26,730 bases of DNA from Actinomycetota bacterium (GTDB lineage Bacteria > Actinomycetota > Actinomycetes > Nanopelagicales > Nanopelagicaceae), in contig CANCSL010000013.1 of the NCBI GenBank assembly GCA_947380835.1, positions 1 through 26,730 on the forward strand, given 5' to 3'. Positions 1-6,719 of this stretch are shown piece by piece; position 1 is the stretch's first letter, and each line of letters opens with the position of its first letter. The position numbers and the translations under genes are program-made. The notes below the pieces were generated by a model that ran no database searches, was not told the origin of the DNA, and saw nothing but the letters and a program-made list of their open reading frames with translations.

Positions 1-924
1 GATTTTCTCACCAGCGATTTCTATTCTCAGGAAGAGATCATTTCGGCGCTTTCAGAATTAAGCCAGGCCAACCTCTTGGTTATAGCAAAGGAAAAATTAT
101 CGACGACCGCTCCAGTGACTTCAGAGAGCCATCGGATTTCAGAACTTCGAATCTCACCTGAGGCTAACTTAGCAACGTGGTATTCAGCCACACAGAACGA
201 TGGCCGGGATCTCGTTAAAGCCCGCACCGATTTCTCGATTCTGATCTTTGGCTCCTCCCGTATGGCCATCGCCCTTTATTCCATTTTGCAAGCCAGCGGT
301 TTTAGCCAGACCAAAATAATTTCTGGCGAACGTTCAAAATTTACGACCTCAGGTAATCGAGCTAGTTCAACACACATTCGAGTCGACGAAATCTGCGGAC
401 TCAACATAACGCTGGCTGATGTTGGGAAAACTCGCGGTGAAACCATCACCAAGATTCGCCACTCTGCTCAACTCGTACCCGATAAACACGCAAACTTTCC
501 GGCGATTCCCGACCTCGTCATTTCTACCGAGACGGCCCAACCTGATTACATTCAAAGATGGATGAGTGAGGGCGTGGCACATCTTCAAATCTCCAACCTC
601 AACGAAAGTTTCATTGAAGTAGGGCCGCTAGTGATTCCTGGGATGAGCCCGTGTCTTCGCTGTGTAGGGATGCAGAAATTTGGAGCGCACAAGATCCAAG
701 CAATGGTGGAATTCTCCAATGCGATGGAGAGCGCACCAGAGCTCTCAAGTGCAAGCGCCGCAACGATTTCAGGGCTGGTAGCAGCCGCCACCATTCAATG
801 GGCCGATACCCGACGCTCGCCCCTGATGCAGAAATCAATTCGCTACAACCTGCTCGACATTTGTAACCCAGAACACATTTACTGGCAGCCTCACATCTTC
901 TGCGGATGTCTGGAAGTTATATAA
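1..924 (+). CDS. E1/ThiF-like zinc protein, 5' partial (Rv3196-like)
   Basis: The frame is open from base 1, so the true start lies outside the window and 307 residues are visible. A TTG at 76 is only an internal codon. The first 30 or so residues look like the end of a small helical domain. A degenerate Rossmann segment follows (ILIFGSSRMAIALYSIL, about residues 80-96), with a weaker glycine motif than true ThiF/E1 enzymes. Two cysteine pairs are visible: SPCLRC (about 218 and 221) and a terminal HIFCGC (about 301 and 303). This is the zinc arrangement of ThiF/MoeB-like and TOMM leader-binding proteins. In actinobacteria this family sits beside the ABC1 kinase and whiB7, as it does here with an 11-nt gap. 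A catalytic E1 role is doubtful, and the substrate is unknown. Peptide binding is an inference from family annotations. Confidence 0.7.
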   Translation, partial: DFLTSDFYSQEEIISALSELSQANLLVIAKEKLSTTAPVTSESHRISELRISPEANLATWYSATQNDGRDLVKARTDFSILIFGSSRMAIALYSILQASGFSQTKIISGERSKFTTSGNRASSTHIRVDEICGLNITLADVGKTRGETITKIRHSAQLVPDKHANFPAIPDLVISTETAQPDYIQRWMSEGVAHLQISNLNESFIEVGPLVIPGMSPCLRCVGMQKFGAHKIQAMVEFSNAMESAPELSSASAATISGLVAAATIQWADTRRSPLMQKSIRYNLLDICNPEHIYWQPHIFCGCLEVI

Positions 925-934
925 CAATGCGCTA

Positions 935-2263
935 ATGGCTAATGAGATTCCCCGCTCTACGACAACAAGAACCGCAAAGATGGCTTCACTCCCCCTTTCA
1001 CTCGCGGGGCGAAGTGTGGTCGGTTTTGGCCGCCAACTTGTTGGCCAATCGGGAACGATGGTCTTCAGCGAAATTCAAGAAAAGACGGCCGAGCAAGTCT
1101 TTAAAGTCTTAGGTGAACTTAAGGGCGGGGCGATGAAATTCGGGCAGGCGCTCTCTGTCTTCGAAGCCGCACTTCCCGAGGAAATTGCCAAGCCTTATCG
1201 CGAAACCCTGACAAAACTTCAAGAGGCGGCGCCTCCGCTTCCAGCCCGCGTTGTCCATAGCGTTTTAGCAAAAGAGTTAGGCGAGGATTGGCGCGATCAT
1301 TTCTCGGTCTTCAATGACAAACCTGCCGCCTCTGCTTCCATCGGACAAGTGCATAAAGCTATTTGGAAAGATGGCCGAACTGTTGCGGTAAAGATTCAGT
1401 ATCCCGGAGCCGGAGATGCGCTCATTTCCGATCTCAATCAAATACAACGCTTCGCCAAGATTTTCCAATTGTTTATGCCTGGCTTGGAAATGAAACCCAT
1501 CTTGGAAGAACTTCGCGCGCGCATTATCGAAGAGGTCGACTACCGCTTTGAAGCTGAGGCTCAGCAGAAATATTCCGAAGTCTTTGAAGGCGATCCTGAC
1601 ATTGCGATTCCAAAATTAGTGATGGCATCGGACAAAGTAATCGTTAGTGAGTGGTTAGAGGGAACCCCTCTCTCCAAGATCATCGCTAAGGGAACTAGAG
1701 CGCAGCGCAATAACGCTGGAATCAAGTTGGCGCGTTTTCATTTCACCTCTCCAGATCGCGCCGGTCTGTTGCATGCCGACCCACACCCCGGAAACTTCCG
1801 ATTGCTCGACGATGGTCGGCTTGGAGTCTTGGACTTCGGTGCCTGTAATCGCCTGCCCAATGGTTTCCCAGAACCAATGAAGCGACTGCTCAAGAGCGCT
1901 CTCGATGATGATGCCACCGCTCTTTATCAAGGCTTTAAAGAGGATGGTTTCATCCTGCCCGAAGTCGATGTAGATCCCAATTTAGTATTGGATTTTCTCG
2001 TTCCTTTGGTATCGCCACTTCGCACTCAAACTTTCAAATACTCGCGTGAATGGTTACGTGAACAGAGTGCCCGCGTTGGAGATCCCCGTAATCCCACCGC
2101 CAAGATCGGCTTTCAGCTCAATCTCCCGCCAGAGTATGTGCTGATTCACCGAGTCACCTTGGGCACCACTGGCATCTTCTGCCAACTAGAGGCCGAAGGA
2201 AATTTCCGAGATGAAGCGCTCTCCTGGTTTCCAGATCTCAAACCTCTAGCAAGCGTGAAGTAA
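935..2263 (+). CDS. ABC1/AarF (UbiB-family) atypical kinase
   Basis: This 442-residue protein carries the full ABC1 signature. The KxGQ motif is in GGAMKFGQALSVF (about residues 65-77). The alanine-rich nucleotide loop and VAVK lysine lie in ASASIGQVHKAIWKDGR and VAVKIQYPG. The catalytic and metal motifs are HADPHPGNF and VLDFGACN. UbiB-family proteins are atypical kinases or ATPases; many act in quinone or lipid metabolism, and the mycobacterial member at this locus (Rv3197) has been linked to macrolide tolerance. The gene starts 11 nt after the ThiF-like gene, so the two are probably co-transcribed. It converges on whiB7 across a 31-bp tandem repeat. No membrane segment is evident. Family assignment is secure; the substrate is unknown. 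Confidence 0.9.
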   Translation: MANEIPRSTTTRTAKMASLPLSLAGRSVVGFGRQLVGQSGTMVFSEIQEKTAEQVFKVLGELKGGAMKFGQALSVFEAALPEEIAKPYRETLTKLQEAAPPLPARVVHSVLAKELGEDWRDHFSVFNDKPAASASIGQVHKAIWKDGRTVAVKIQYPGAGDALISDLNQIQRFAKIFQLFMPGLEMKPILEELRARIIEEVDYRFEAEAQQKYSEVFEGDPDIAIPKLVMASDKVIVSEWLEGTPLSKIIAKGTRAQRNNAGIKLARFHFTSPDRAGLLHADPHPGNFRLLDDGRLGVLDFGACNRLPNGFPEPMKRLLKSALDDDATALYQGFKEDGFILPEVDVDPNLVLDFLVPLVSPLRTQTFKYSREWLREQSARVGDPRNPTAKIGFQLNLPPEYVLIHRVTLGTTGIFCQLEAEGNFRDEALSWFPDLKPLASVK

Positions 2264-2266
2264 AAC

Positions 2267-2342
2267 TAGCCAGCTAATTCTTGGTACTTGCGGGAATTAG
2301 CCAGCTAATTCTTGGTTCTTGCGGGAATTAGCCAGCTAATTC
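2267..2342. repeat. 31-bp tandem repeat, about 2.5 copies, with hairpin potential
   Basis: Copy 1 spans 2267-2297, copy 2 spans 2298-2328, and a 14-bp partial copy spans 2329-2342. Copies 1 and 2 differ at one base (GTACTT versus GTTCTT). Each unit begins TAGCCAGCTAATTC and ends GGGAAT. GCTAATTC pairs with the GAATTAGC formed at the next junction, giving an 8-bp stem with a 13-nt loop. The array fills the gap between the convergent ABC1 and whiB7 genes, and its last part encodes the whiB7 C-terminus (ELAG plus stop). It could act as a two-way terminator, although no T-run follows the stem. Confidence 0.85.
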
Positions 2343-2705
2343 CATGTCTTTCCGTTCCAGCCTGGGACGCCCCGGCTGACGCTTCGCCAGCACCGCCCGA
2401 CCATCGTCGAAGAGCTCTCCGCCCCATACGCCACATGGTTCGGCCCGAGAAAGCGCACCTTCCAGACAAGCGAGTCTGACCGGACACTCTCCACAGAGCG
2501 ACTTGGCAAAGGCGATCATTGCCGGTGTCTCAGCGAAAAAGGTTTCGGGGTCGACGCTGTGGCAAGGCAGATCAAAGCCCGGTGCCGCAGTGCCATAAGC
2601 GCTGTCGTAGCCATCTGACGGCGCAGTTACATCACGTAACCCAACCTTGGCGTTGGCTCCTTCTGCCCAGCCTGGTACTAGCAGTTCGCTAAAGAGAACA
2701 GTCAT
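2328..2705 (-). CDS. whiB7: WhiB7-type iron-sulfur transcriptional regulator
   Basis: The protein has 125 residues from the ATG at 2705. A GTG at 2714 would extend it, but GGAGG at 2714-2718 lies 8 nt from the ATG and overlaps the GTG. Cysteines 48, 71, 74 and 80 form the WhiB pattern (LPCHSVDP, then LCGECPVRLAC) that holds a [4Fe-4S] cluster. The glycine-rich turn GVWGGELFD follows, then an AT-hook-like KRQPGRPRL, which together mark the WhiB7 subgroup. The tryptophan normally before GVWGG is replaced by Cys91. WhiB7 binds the housekeeping sigma factor and AT-rich DNA upstream of -35 elements to induce intrinsic antibiotic resistance. The uvrD2, nudC and ABC1 neighbours match the mycobacterial locus. 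The N-terminal extension before the first cysteine is longer than in the Mycobacterium protein. Confidence 0.93.
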   Translation of the reverse strand: MTVLFSELLVPGWAEGANAKVGLRDVTAPSDGYDSAYGTAAPGFDLPCHSVDPETFFAETPAMIAFAKSLCGECPVRLACLEGALSRAEPCGVWGGELFDDGRAVLAKRQPGRPRLERKDMELAG

Positions 2706-2713
2706 TGTTCCCA

Positions 2714-2718
2714 CCTCC
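2714..2718 (-). promoter_or_regulatory. Shine-Dalgarno of whiB7
   Basis: GGAGG reads on the minus strand with 8 nt before the ATG at 2705. It fixes that start over the in-frame GTG at 2714. It is one of only three strong ribosome sites noticed in the window. Confidence 0.75.
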
Positions 2719-2784
2719 CTTTTTCCTTTTTCTTGGCGCTTCTCGTGTAGTGCTTCTCGAGCTTCTCTTTTCCTAATCTCTGCG

Positions 2785-2827
2785 GAAAATAAAAAAGACC
2801 GCTAAATCCAGTAATGGATTTGCGGCC
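2785..2827 (-). terminator. Intrinsic terminator / probable attenuator before whiB7
   Basis: On the minus strand, GGCCGCAAATCC pairs with GGATTTAGCGGTC. This makes a stem of about 12 bp with one bulged A and the loop ATTACT, followed at once by TTTTTTATTTT. It is the strongest terminator in the window. It begins 18 nt after the stop of the 68-codon ORF and ends about 80 nt before the whiB7 start, with no good promoter in between. This is the layout of mycobacterial whiB7 leaders, where a leader ORF and a terminator control readthrough. A GCGGCC at 2924-2929 inside the ORF could pair with the 5' arm (GGCCGC) as an anti-terminator, but that is speculative. Confidence 0.85.
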
Positions 2828-2845
2828 TCTTGGCTGATCTTCGGG

Positions 2846-3052
2846 TTATCCGATAGAACTCCAAGTTCCGCATTTTCCATACTTTGTGTAATTGGCGTGG
2901 TTGGTATTGGCTGCAAAATTGGTGGCCGCCGGTGTTGCCCATACTGTGGTGCGTGAATGGGTAGCATCAAAACCAGCGAGGAAGCCAAAAGCAGCGGTTT
3001 TAACTGACTTTTGAGCAGCAGAAATAGAACCGATAGTTGAAGTCATCTTCAT
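2846..3052 (-). CDS. 68-residue leader ORF / small hypothetical protein upstream of whiB7
   Basis: The ATG at 3052 has AGGAG (3060-3064) 7 nt upstream, so translation is likely. A longer reading from 3157 overlaps the putative promoter and is less likely. The peptide is rich in Ala, Thr, Ser and Asn. It has a short hydrophobic patch (TAAFGFLAGF, about residues 19-28) and ends with a polar region around NYTKYGKCGTW that holds the single cysteine. I recognise no domain and no convincing signal peptide. It lies between uvrD2 and whiB7 and is followed after 18 nt by a strong terminator. It may be a translated uORF sensing ribosome inhibition for whiB7. It could also be an independent small protein, or less likely a modified peptide given the nearby ThiF-like gene. 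The function is unproven. Confidence 0.6.
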   Translation of the reverse strand: MKMTSTIGSISAAQKSVKTAAFGFLAGFDATHSRTTVWATPAATNFAANTNHANYTKYGKCGTWSSIG

Positions 3053-3059
3053 CGTCCTA

Positions 3060-3064
3060 CTCCT
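3060..3064 (-). promoter_or_regulatory. Shine-Dalgarno of the whiB7 leader ORF
   Basis: AGGAG on the minus strand lies 7 nt before the ATG at 3052, within a purine-rich run (GAGAGAGGAGTAGG). It supports real translation of the 68-codon ORF and selects this start. Confidence 0.65.
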
Positions 3065-3127
3065 CTCTCGTTTGTCTTGCTCTTGCCTTGCCCTTGCATT
3101 CTCGATGCTCGAGAACCTTGAATCGTT

Positions 3128-3168
3128 AGAGTAAACGAAAGGCTCTCGCGGATGCAACTTAATTATTT
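3128..3168 (-). promoter_or_regulatory. Candidate WhiB7-autoregulated promoter with AT-rich box
   Basis: On the minus strand an AT-rich run (AAATAATTAAG, 3158-3168) directly precedes TTGCAT (3152-3157). An 18-nt spacer follows, then TACTCT (3128-3133). WhiB7 is known to bind AT-rich DNA just upstream of the -35 through its AT-hook, including at its own promoter. The box overlaps the uvrD2 stop codon. Transcription from here would give a leader of about 416 nt containing the 68-codon ORF and the terminator. Confidence 0.45.
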
Positions 3169-4818
3169 GAGAGCTGCCAGAAACGGGCTAGGCGTTCCCG
3201 CATACGAGAGATGAACCTGTTCTTTTGCTCGCGTTAAGCCCACGTAAAACAGACGGCGCTCTTCATTGATGTCATTACCCATCGGTAGCACTCCATCAGC
3301 GATACCTACGAGAAAGACGTGATCCCATTCCAGCCCCTTGGCGGCATGCAGAGTTGCCAGCAATACTCCCGGCAAAGTTGGCGGATTATTTTGCTCCGCC
3401 CGATCTTCAAGTTCCCGTAAGAAGGTGCGCATCGAGATTGCACCGTCGGCTTTGAGTTGACGGGCTAAACGCAAGAAGGCCTGAACATAATCTGAATCAC
3501 CAAATGGCCTCAAGACCGAAACTAGATCTGAATACCAATCTCCATCTTCTGGCGGCAAGACGGATGCACTTCTAATTGCACGCATAGCATCCTTAACATC
3601 GGCGCGATCGAAGAAGCGCTCAGCACTTTTGAGTTGGGTGGGAATTTGGGATTGCTGAAGAGCGTTTTCGAAAGAAGTCAGCTGAGCATTTGTACGAGCG
3701 AGCACCGCAATCTCAATATGCTCAACATCTTTATCGCTCTGGTTATCAATGAGAGCCTTAATCCGACCCACTACTTCCTTCACTTCATCCGAGGTGGAAC
3801 TGCTGCGATGAATCAATGGTTTCACGCCATGATCATTCATGGAGGACAGTTCCAAACCACTCTCTGCCTGCAGATTGCCCTGGCGCAAAATGGCATTGGC
3901 GGAATGGATAATTTCTGGAGTGGATCGATAGCCACGGGTTAGCCGAATAACTTTCGCTTCAGGATACTTTTGAGAAAAATTAAGTAGATAAGCGGAGGAA
4001 GCACCTGCAAAGGAGTAAATGGTCTGAGCAGCATCGCCGACAACGCAAATGTCATCTCGATTTCCCAGCCATAATTGCAGTAGTCGTTGTTGAAGTGGTG
4101 AGACATCCTGATACTCATCCACTGTGAAATACCGATATTGATCTCGAATTCGCTCGCGGACATCGCGATCTTCTTCCAACATTCCGACGGTCAGAAGCAA
4201 AACATCTTCAAAATCGATACTACGTTCTTGGCGTTTGAGTGTTTCGTAAGCTTCGTACACCTTCGAAACGAACTCTAGGTTCGTGCGATTGCTTTTATTA
4301 TTGGAAAAACGCAGTTCGCGACTGGCGCTCATGGCTGCTTCAACGTACTCATCCGAGCCGATTTCAAGAACTTTTGCCCATTCAATTTCGCTCGCGATAT
4401 CTCGCAGAGTTGCCGTTTGCGGCGTTAGTGGAACATCCGAACGAGAGAGCGCCTCGCCAATAAAACCAGTCTTTGTGGTGAGAAGTGAGGGAAAACTGCC
4501 TCCGAACGAGTATGGCCAGAAATACATCAGCTGCTTGAGAGCAGCAGAGTGAAAGGTACGAGCCGTTGCGTTGGGAATTCCCAGCGTGCGCAGGCGGGCG
4601 CGCATTTCTCCAGCTGCGCGGGCGGTAAAAGTTAGGGCCATGGTTTTCGTCGGGTCAGTGACCCCGGCTGCCACGGCGTAAGCAATCCGATGAGTAATGA
4701 CTCGGGTCTTACCTGTTCCGGCGCCAGCAATGATGCAGACCGGTCCTTTGATGCTAGTGACTACTTCACGTTGATCGGCATCTAAGCCTTCAAGAATTTG
4801 ATCAGGTGTCATTACCAT
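3163..4818 (-). CDS. uvrD2: UvrD2-type superfamily 1 DNA helicase, short form
   Basis: All SF1A motifs are present in 551 residues: Q-like LDADQREVV, Walker A AGAGTGKT (31-38), Ia LTFTARAAGEM, II VDEYQDVSPLQ, III VVGDAAQTIYSFAG, IV LTRGYRSTPEII, V TLHAAKGLEWDHVF and VI LFYVGLTRAKE. The protein ends about 27 residues after motif VI. It therefore lacks the HRDC and tetracysteine regions that bring mycobacterial UvrD2 to about 700 residues. UvrD2 is a 3'-5' translocase/helicase in DNA repair. The start lies one base after the nudC stop, so the two genes are probably one transcript. An alternative ATG at 4812 would remove two residues. The name rests on motifs plus the nudC/whiB7 synteny. Confidence 0.88.
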   Translation of the reverse strand: MVMTPDQILEGLDADQREVVTSIKGPVCIIAGAGTGKTRVITHRIAYAVAAGVTDPTKTMALTFTARAAGEMRARLRTLGIPNATARTFHSAALKQLMYFWPYSFGGSFPSLLTTKTGFIGEALSRSDVPLTPQTATLRDIASEIEWAKVLEIGSDEYVEAAMSASRELRFSNNKSNRTNLEFVSKVYEAYETLKRQERSIDFEDVLLLTVGMLEEDRDVRERIRDQYRYFTVDEYQDVSPLQQRLLQLWLGNRDDICVVGDAAQTIYSFAGASSAYLLNFSQKYPEAKVIRLTRGYRSTPEIIHSANAILRQGNLQAESGLELSSMNDHGVKPLIHRSSSTSDEVKEVVGRIKALIDNQSDKDVEHIEIAVLARTNAQLTSFENALQQSQIPTQLKSAERFFDRADVKDAMRAIRSASVLPPEDGDWYSDLVSVLRPFGDSDYVQAFLRLARQLKADGAISMRTFLRELEDRAEQNNPPTLPGVLLATLHAAKGLEWDHVFLVGIADGVLPMGNDINEERRLFYVGLTRAKEQVHLSYAGTPSPFLAALK

Positions 4819-4819
4819 C

Positions 4820-5824
4820 TTAAGAACGCCAAGTTTCTCCGCCAGATAAATCGCGCTTGGCTTCAGGTCCGTACCAGGCCTCGATCATTTTGCGTGCGAC
4901 GCTAATCTTTGGTGGCAAGAGCAAAGTCTGTTTGCGAATCGCATTTTTTAATTCATCGCGGGTCAACCACATGATTTCAACGATCTCTTCGCCATCTGGG
5001 CGGGCAGCTTCTGGAGTATCCGTAATGGCTTCGAATGCAATCATGAGGGAGGCAGGGAAGGGCCAAGGTTGTGATCCCAGATAGCGAATCTCAGAAACAT
5101 GAATTCCGGCCTCTTCATTTACTTCACGAACAACGCATTGCTCAAAGGATTCACCTGGTTCGACGAAGCCAGCAAAAGTGGAGAATCTAAATTCTGGCCA
5201 CACCTTTTGTCGGCCCAAGAGAATTCGATCGCGCTCATCTTTTATGAGCACAATAATTGCTGGATCGTTTCGTGGGTAATGCTCTGTTTCATCCTGAGTA
5301 CATCTGCGAACCGAACCACCAAATACCGATTTAGTTGCGGCGCCACAAATAGGACAACGCGGATGTTTGTGATGCCAATTGGCCAGCGCTTGGGCATGAA
5401 CCGCCAAACCTATTTCGAGATCTGAGAGATCCCCGCCCAATTCACGCAGAGTCAGATACTGGTGAAACTGCTCGATATCTTTAGCGTCGCCGCACCACGC
5501 GAAATAAGGCTGATCATTCTCAATCCCAAGAAAGAATCGTTCGCCCCGTGAAAACTCGGTGCTCTTGATTAATTCTTCAACCTGTATGGCGTTGAGCAAA
5601 TCTAAACTGTTGGCCAGATGTGGATTTTGCGCGGTGCCATCGGCCTCCCTTGCCTTATGGCGAGTTTGAGGCACGACTCGAAACTTTCCAGAGGCAAAGT
5701 GCAGGATCGCAGCCCTTTCCCACATTGCCGCGAGTTGGGTCTCATCGGTCCGAAGATGGCCAGCCCGGTCTACGACGGCTCGAGCAAGGGGTAGTTCCAA
5801 TGGAATTCGATCTTCTGACATCAC
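4820..5824 (-). CDS. nudC: NudC-type NAD(H) pyrophosphatase / deNADding enzyme
   Basis: This 334-residue Nudix hydrolase has an N-terminal NADPPase-like domain. A partial zinc ribbon follows (CPIC at 157-160, Cys175; no fourth Cys is evident before HYPR). Next come the Nudix box (GFVEPGESFEQCVVREVNEE, 219-238) and the NudC hallmark SQPWPFPAS (251-259). NudC cleaves the pyrophosphate of NADH and can remove NAD caps from RNA. The GTG at 5824 is chosen because TAGGGT lies exactly 6 nt upstream with no Shine-Dalgarno, fitting a leaderless transcript. An ATG at 5821 is the alternative. It is followed after one base by uvrD2 and is divergent from the EEP gene, with only 25 bp between the starts. 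Confidence 0.92.
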   Translation of the reverse strand: MMSEDRIPLELPLARAVVDRAGHLRTDETQLAAMWERAAILHFASGKFRVVPQTRHKAREADGTAQNPHLANSLDLLNAIQVEELIKSTEFSRGERFFLGIENDQPYFAWCGDAKDIEQFHQYLTLRELGGDLSDLEIGLAVHAQALANWHHKHPRCPICGAATKSVFGGSVRRCTQDETEHYPRNDPAIIVLIKDERDRILLGRQKVWPEFRFSTFAGFVEPGESFEQCVVREVNEEAGIHVSEIRYLGSQPWPFPASLMIAFEAITDTPEAARPDGEEIVEIMWLTRDELKNAIRKQTLLLPPKISVARKMIEAWYGPEAKRDLSGGETWRS

Positions 5825-5830
5825 GAGCCG

Positions 5831-5843
5831 ACCCTACTAGCCT
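5831..5843. promoter_or_regulatory. Overlapping divergent -10 pair for nudC and the EEP gene
   Basis: The sequence ACCCTACTAGCCT gives TAGGGT on the minus strand (5836 to 5831), 6 nt before the nudC GTG. It gives TAGCCT on the plus strand (5838-5843), 6 nt before the EEP ATG. A single base separates the two hexamers. There is no room for ribosome binding sites, so both transcripts would be leaderless. No clear -35 was identified on either side. Confidence 0.55.
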
Positions 5844-5849
5844 GTCTTT

Positions 5850-6719
5850 ATGAAGGTCACTTCGTGGAATCTGCTACACGGGGCCGCCACCCCCTCTGCC
5901 CCCGTCAACGAGCCGGGCGGCGCAGAACCTGCCAATCCTGGCGCACCGATCTCCCCTGAGCTTGCTCGGGATTTACTCCAGCGGGCTAGTGCCAGCCTTG
6001 TGGGGGAAGTTATTGGTCTTCAAGAAGTCGATCGCCACCAACCCCGATCCGGCGGGCTTCATCAAGTGCAGATTCTCGCCGCAGATTTAGGTGGAGCGGA
6101 GTGGGCATTTGCTCCCACCGTCATCGGCACCCCTGGAGAAGAGTGGCGCCCCAACACTCATGCAGAGCATCACCTAGAGACCAATAGTTCTCCCACGTCG
6201 CTCTCCGAGCGCTCATATGGAATCGGGCTCATCTCCAAAATTCCAGTGTTGAAATGGCACCGCCTCGAATTGGGAAGATCGATCATTGGATTGCCACTCG
6301 CCGTTCCAACTTCAAAGGGCGTGCGCCCGTTATATGTGAAGGATGAACCTCGCGTCGCCATCGCCGCCGAACTAGCGAATGGCTTTACGGTCGCGGTGAC
6401 ACATTTGTCCTTTGTGCCCATGGTCAATATCTACCAATTACGTAAGGTTCAAAAATGGTTGGCAAAGATGCCAGGAGAAAAAATCCTTATCGGTGATCTC
6501 AATTTGCCGTTCGGAATTCCTGAAAAAGTATCTTCCTGGAAATCTCTCACCCACGATGCTTCGTATCCATCATGGGGGGCAAAGGTGCAGTTTGATTACA
6601 TCTTGGCGCAGAACCTGAATGGCGTGCAGATAACTTCAATGGCCCAGATCCATCCTGGAATCAGCGATCATCTCCCGATTTCGGTTGAGGTAGCGATCAA
6701 CCATCGACTCCAGAAATAA
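5850..6719 (+). CDS. Endonuclease/exonuclease/phosphatase (EEP)-family hydrolase
   Basis: The ordered EEP motifs are visible in 289 residues: VTSWNLLHG (3-11), IGLQEVD with the metal-binding Glu, YGIGLISK, VTHLS, LIGDLNL, FDYIL and ISDHLPI with the catalytic His. These enzymes are Mg2+-dependent phosphodiesterases or phosphatases acting on nucleic acids, sphingomyelin or phosphoinositides; the substrate here cannot be read from sequence. No signal peptide is seen, so it should be cytosolic. A Pro/Ala/Gly-rich insert (about residues 12-36) follows the first motif and is more GC-rich than the surroundings. The gene overlaps the 3' end of adnB by 23 bp in convergent orientation. It occupies the place where mycobacteria carry an ion-channel gene (Rv3200c). 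Confidence 0.85.
   Translation: MKVTSWNLLHGAATPSAPVNEPGGAEPANPGAPISPELARDLLQRASASLVGEVIGLQEVDRHQPRSGGLHQVQILAADLGGAEWAFAPTVIGTPGEEWRPNTHAEHHLETNSSPTSLSERSYGIGLISKIPVLKWHRLELGRSIIGLPLAVPTSKGVRPLYVKDEPRVAIAAELANGFTVAVTHLSFVPMVNIYQLRKVQKWLAKMPGEKILIGDLNLPFGIPEKVSSWKSLTHDASYPSWGAKVQFDYILAQNLNGVQITSMAQIHPGISDHLPISVEVAINHRLQK

Noticed and set aside
2267..2342. CRISPR array or attachment site
   Set aside because: The copies are directly adjacent with no spacers, and no integrase or cas gene is present.
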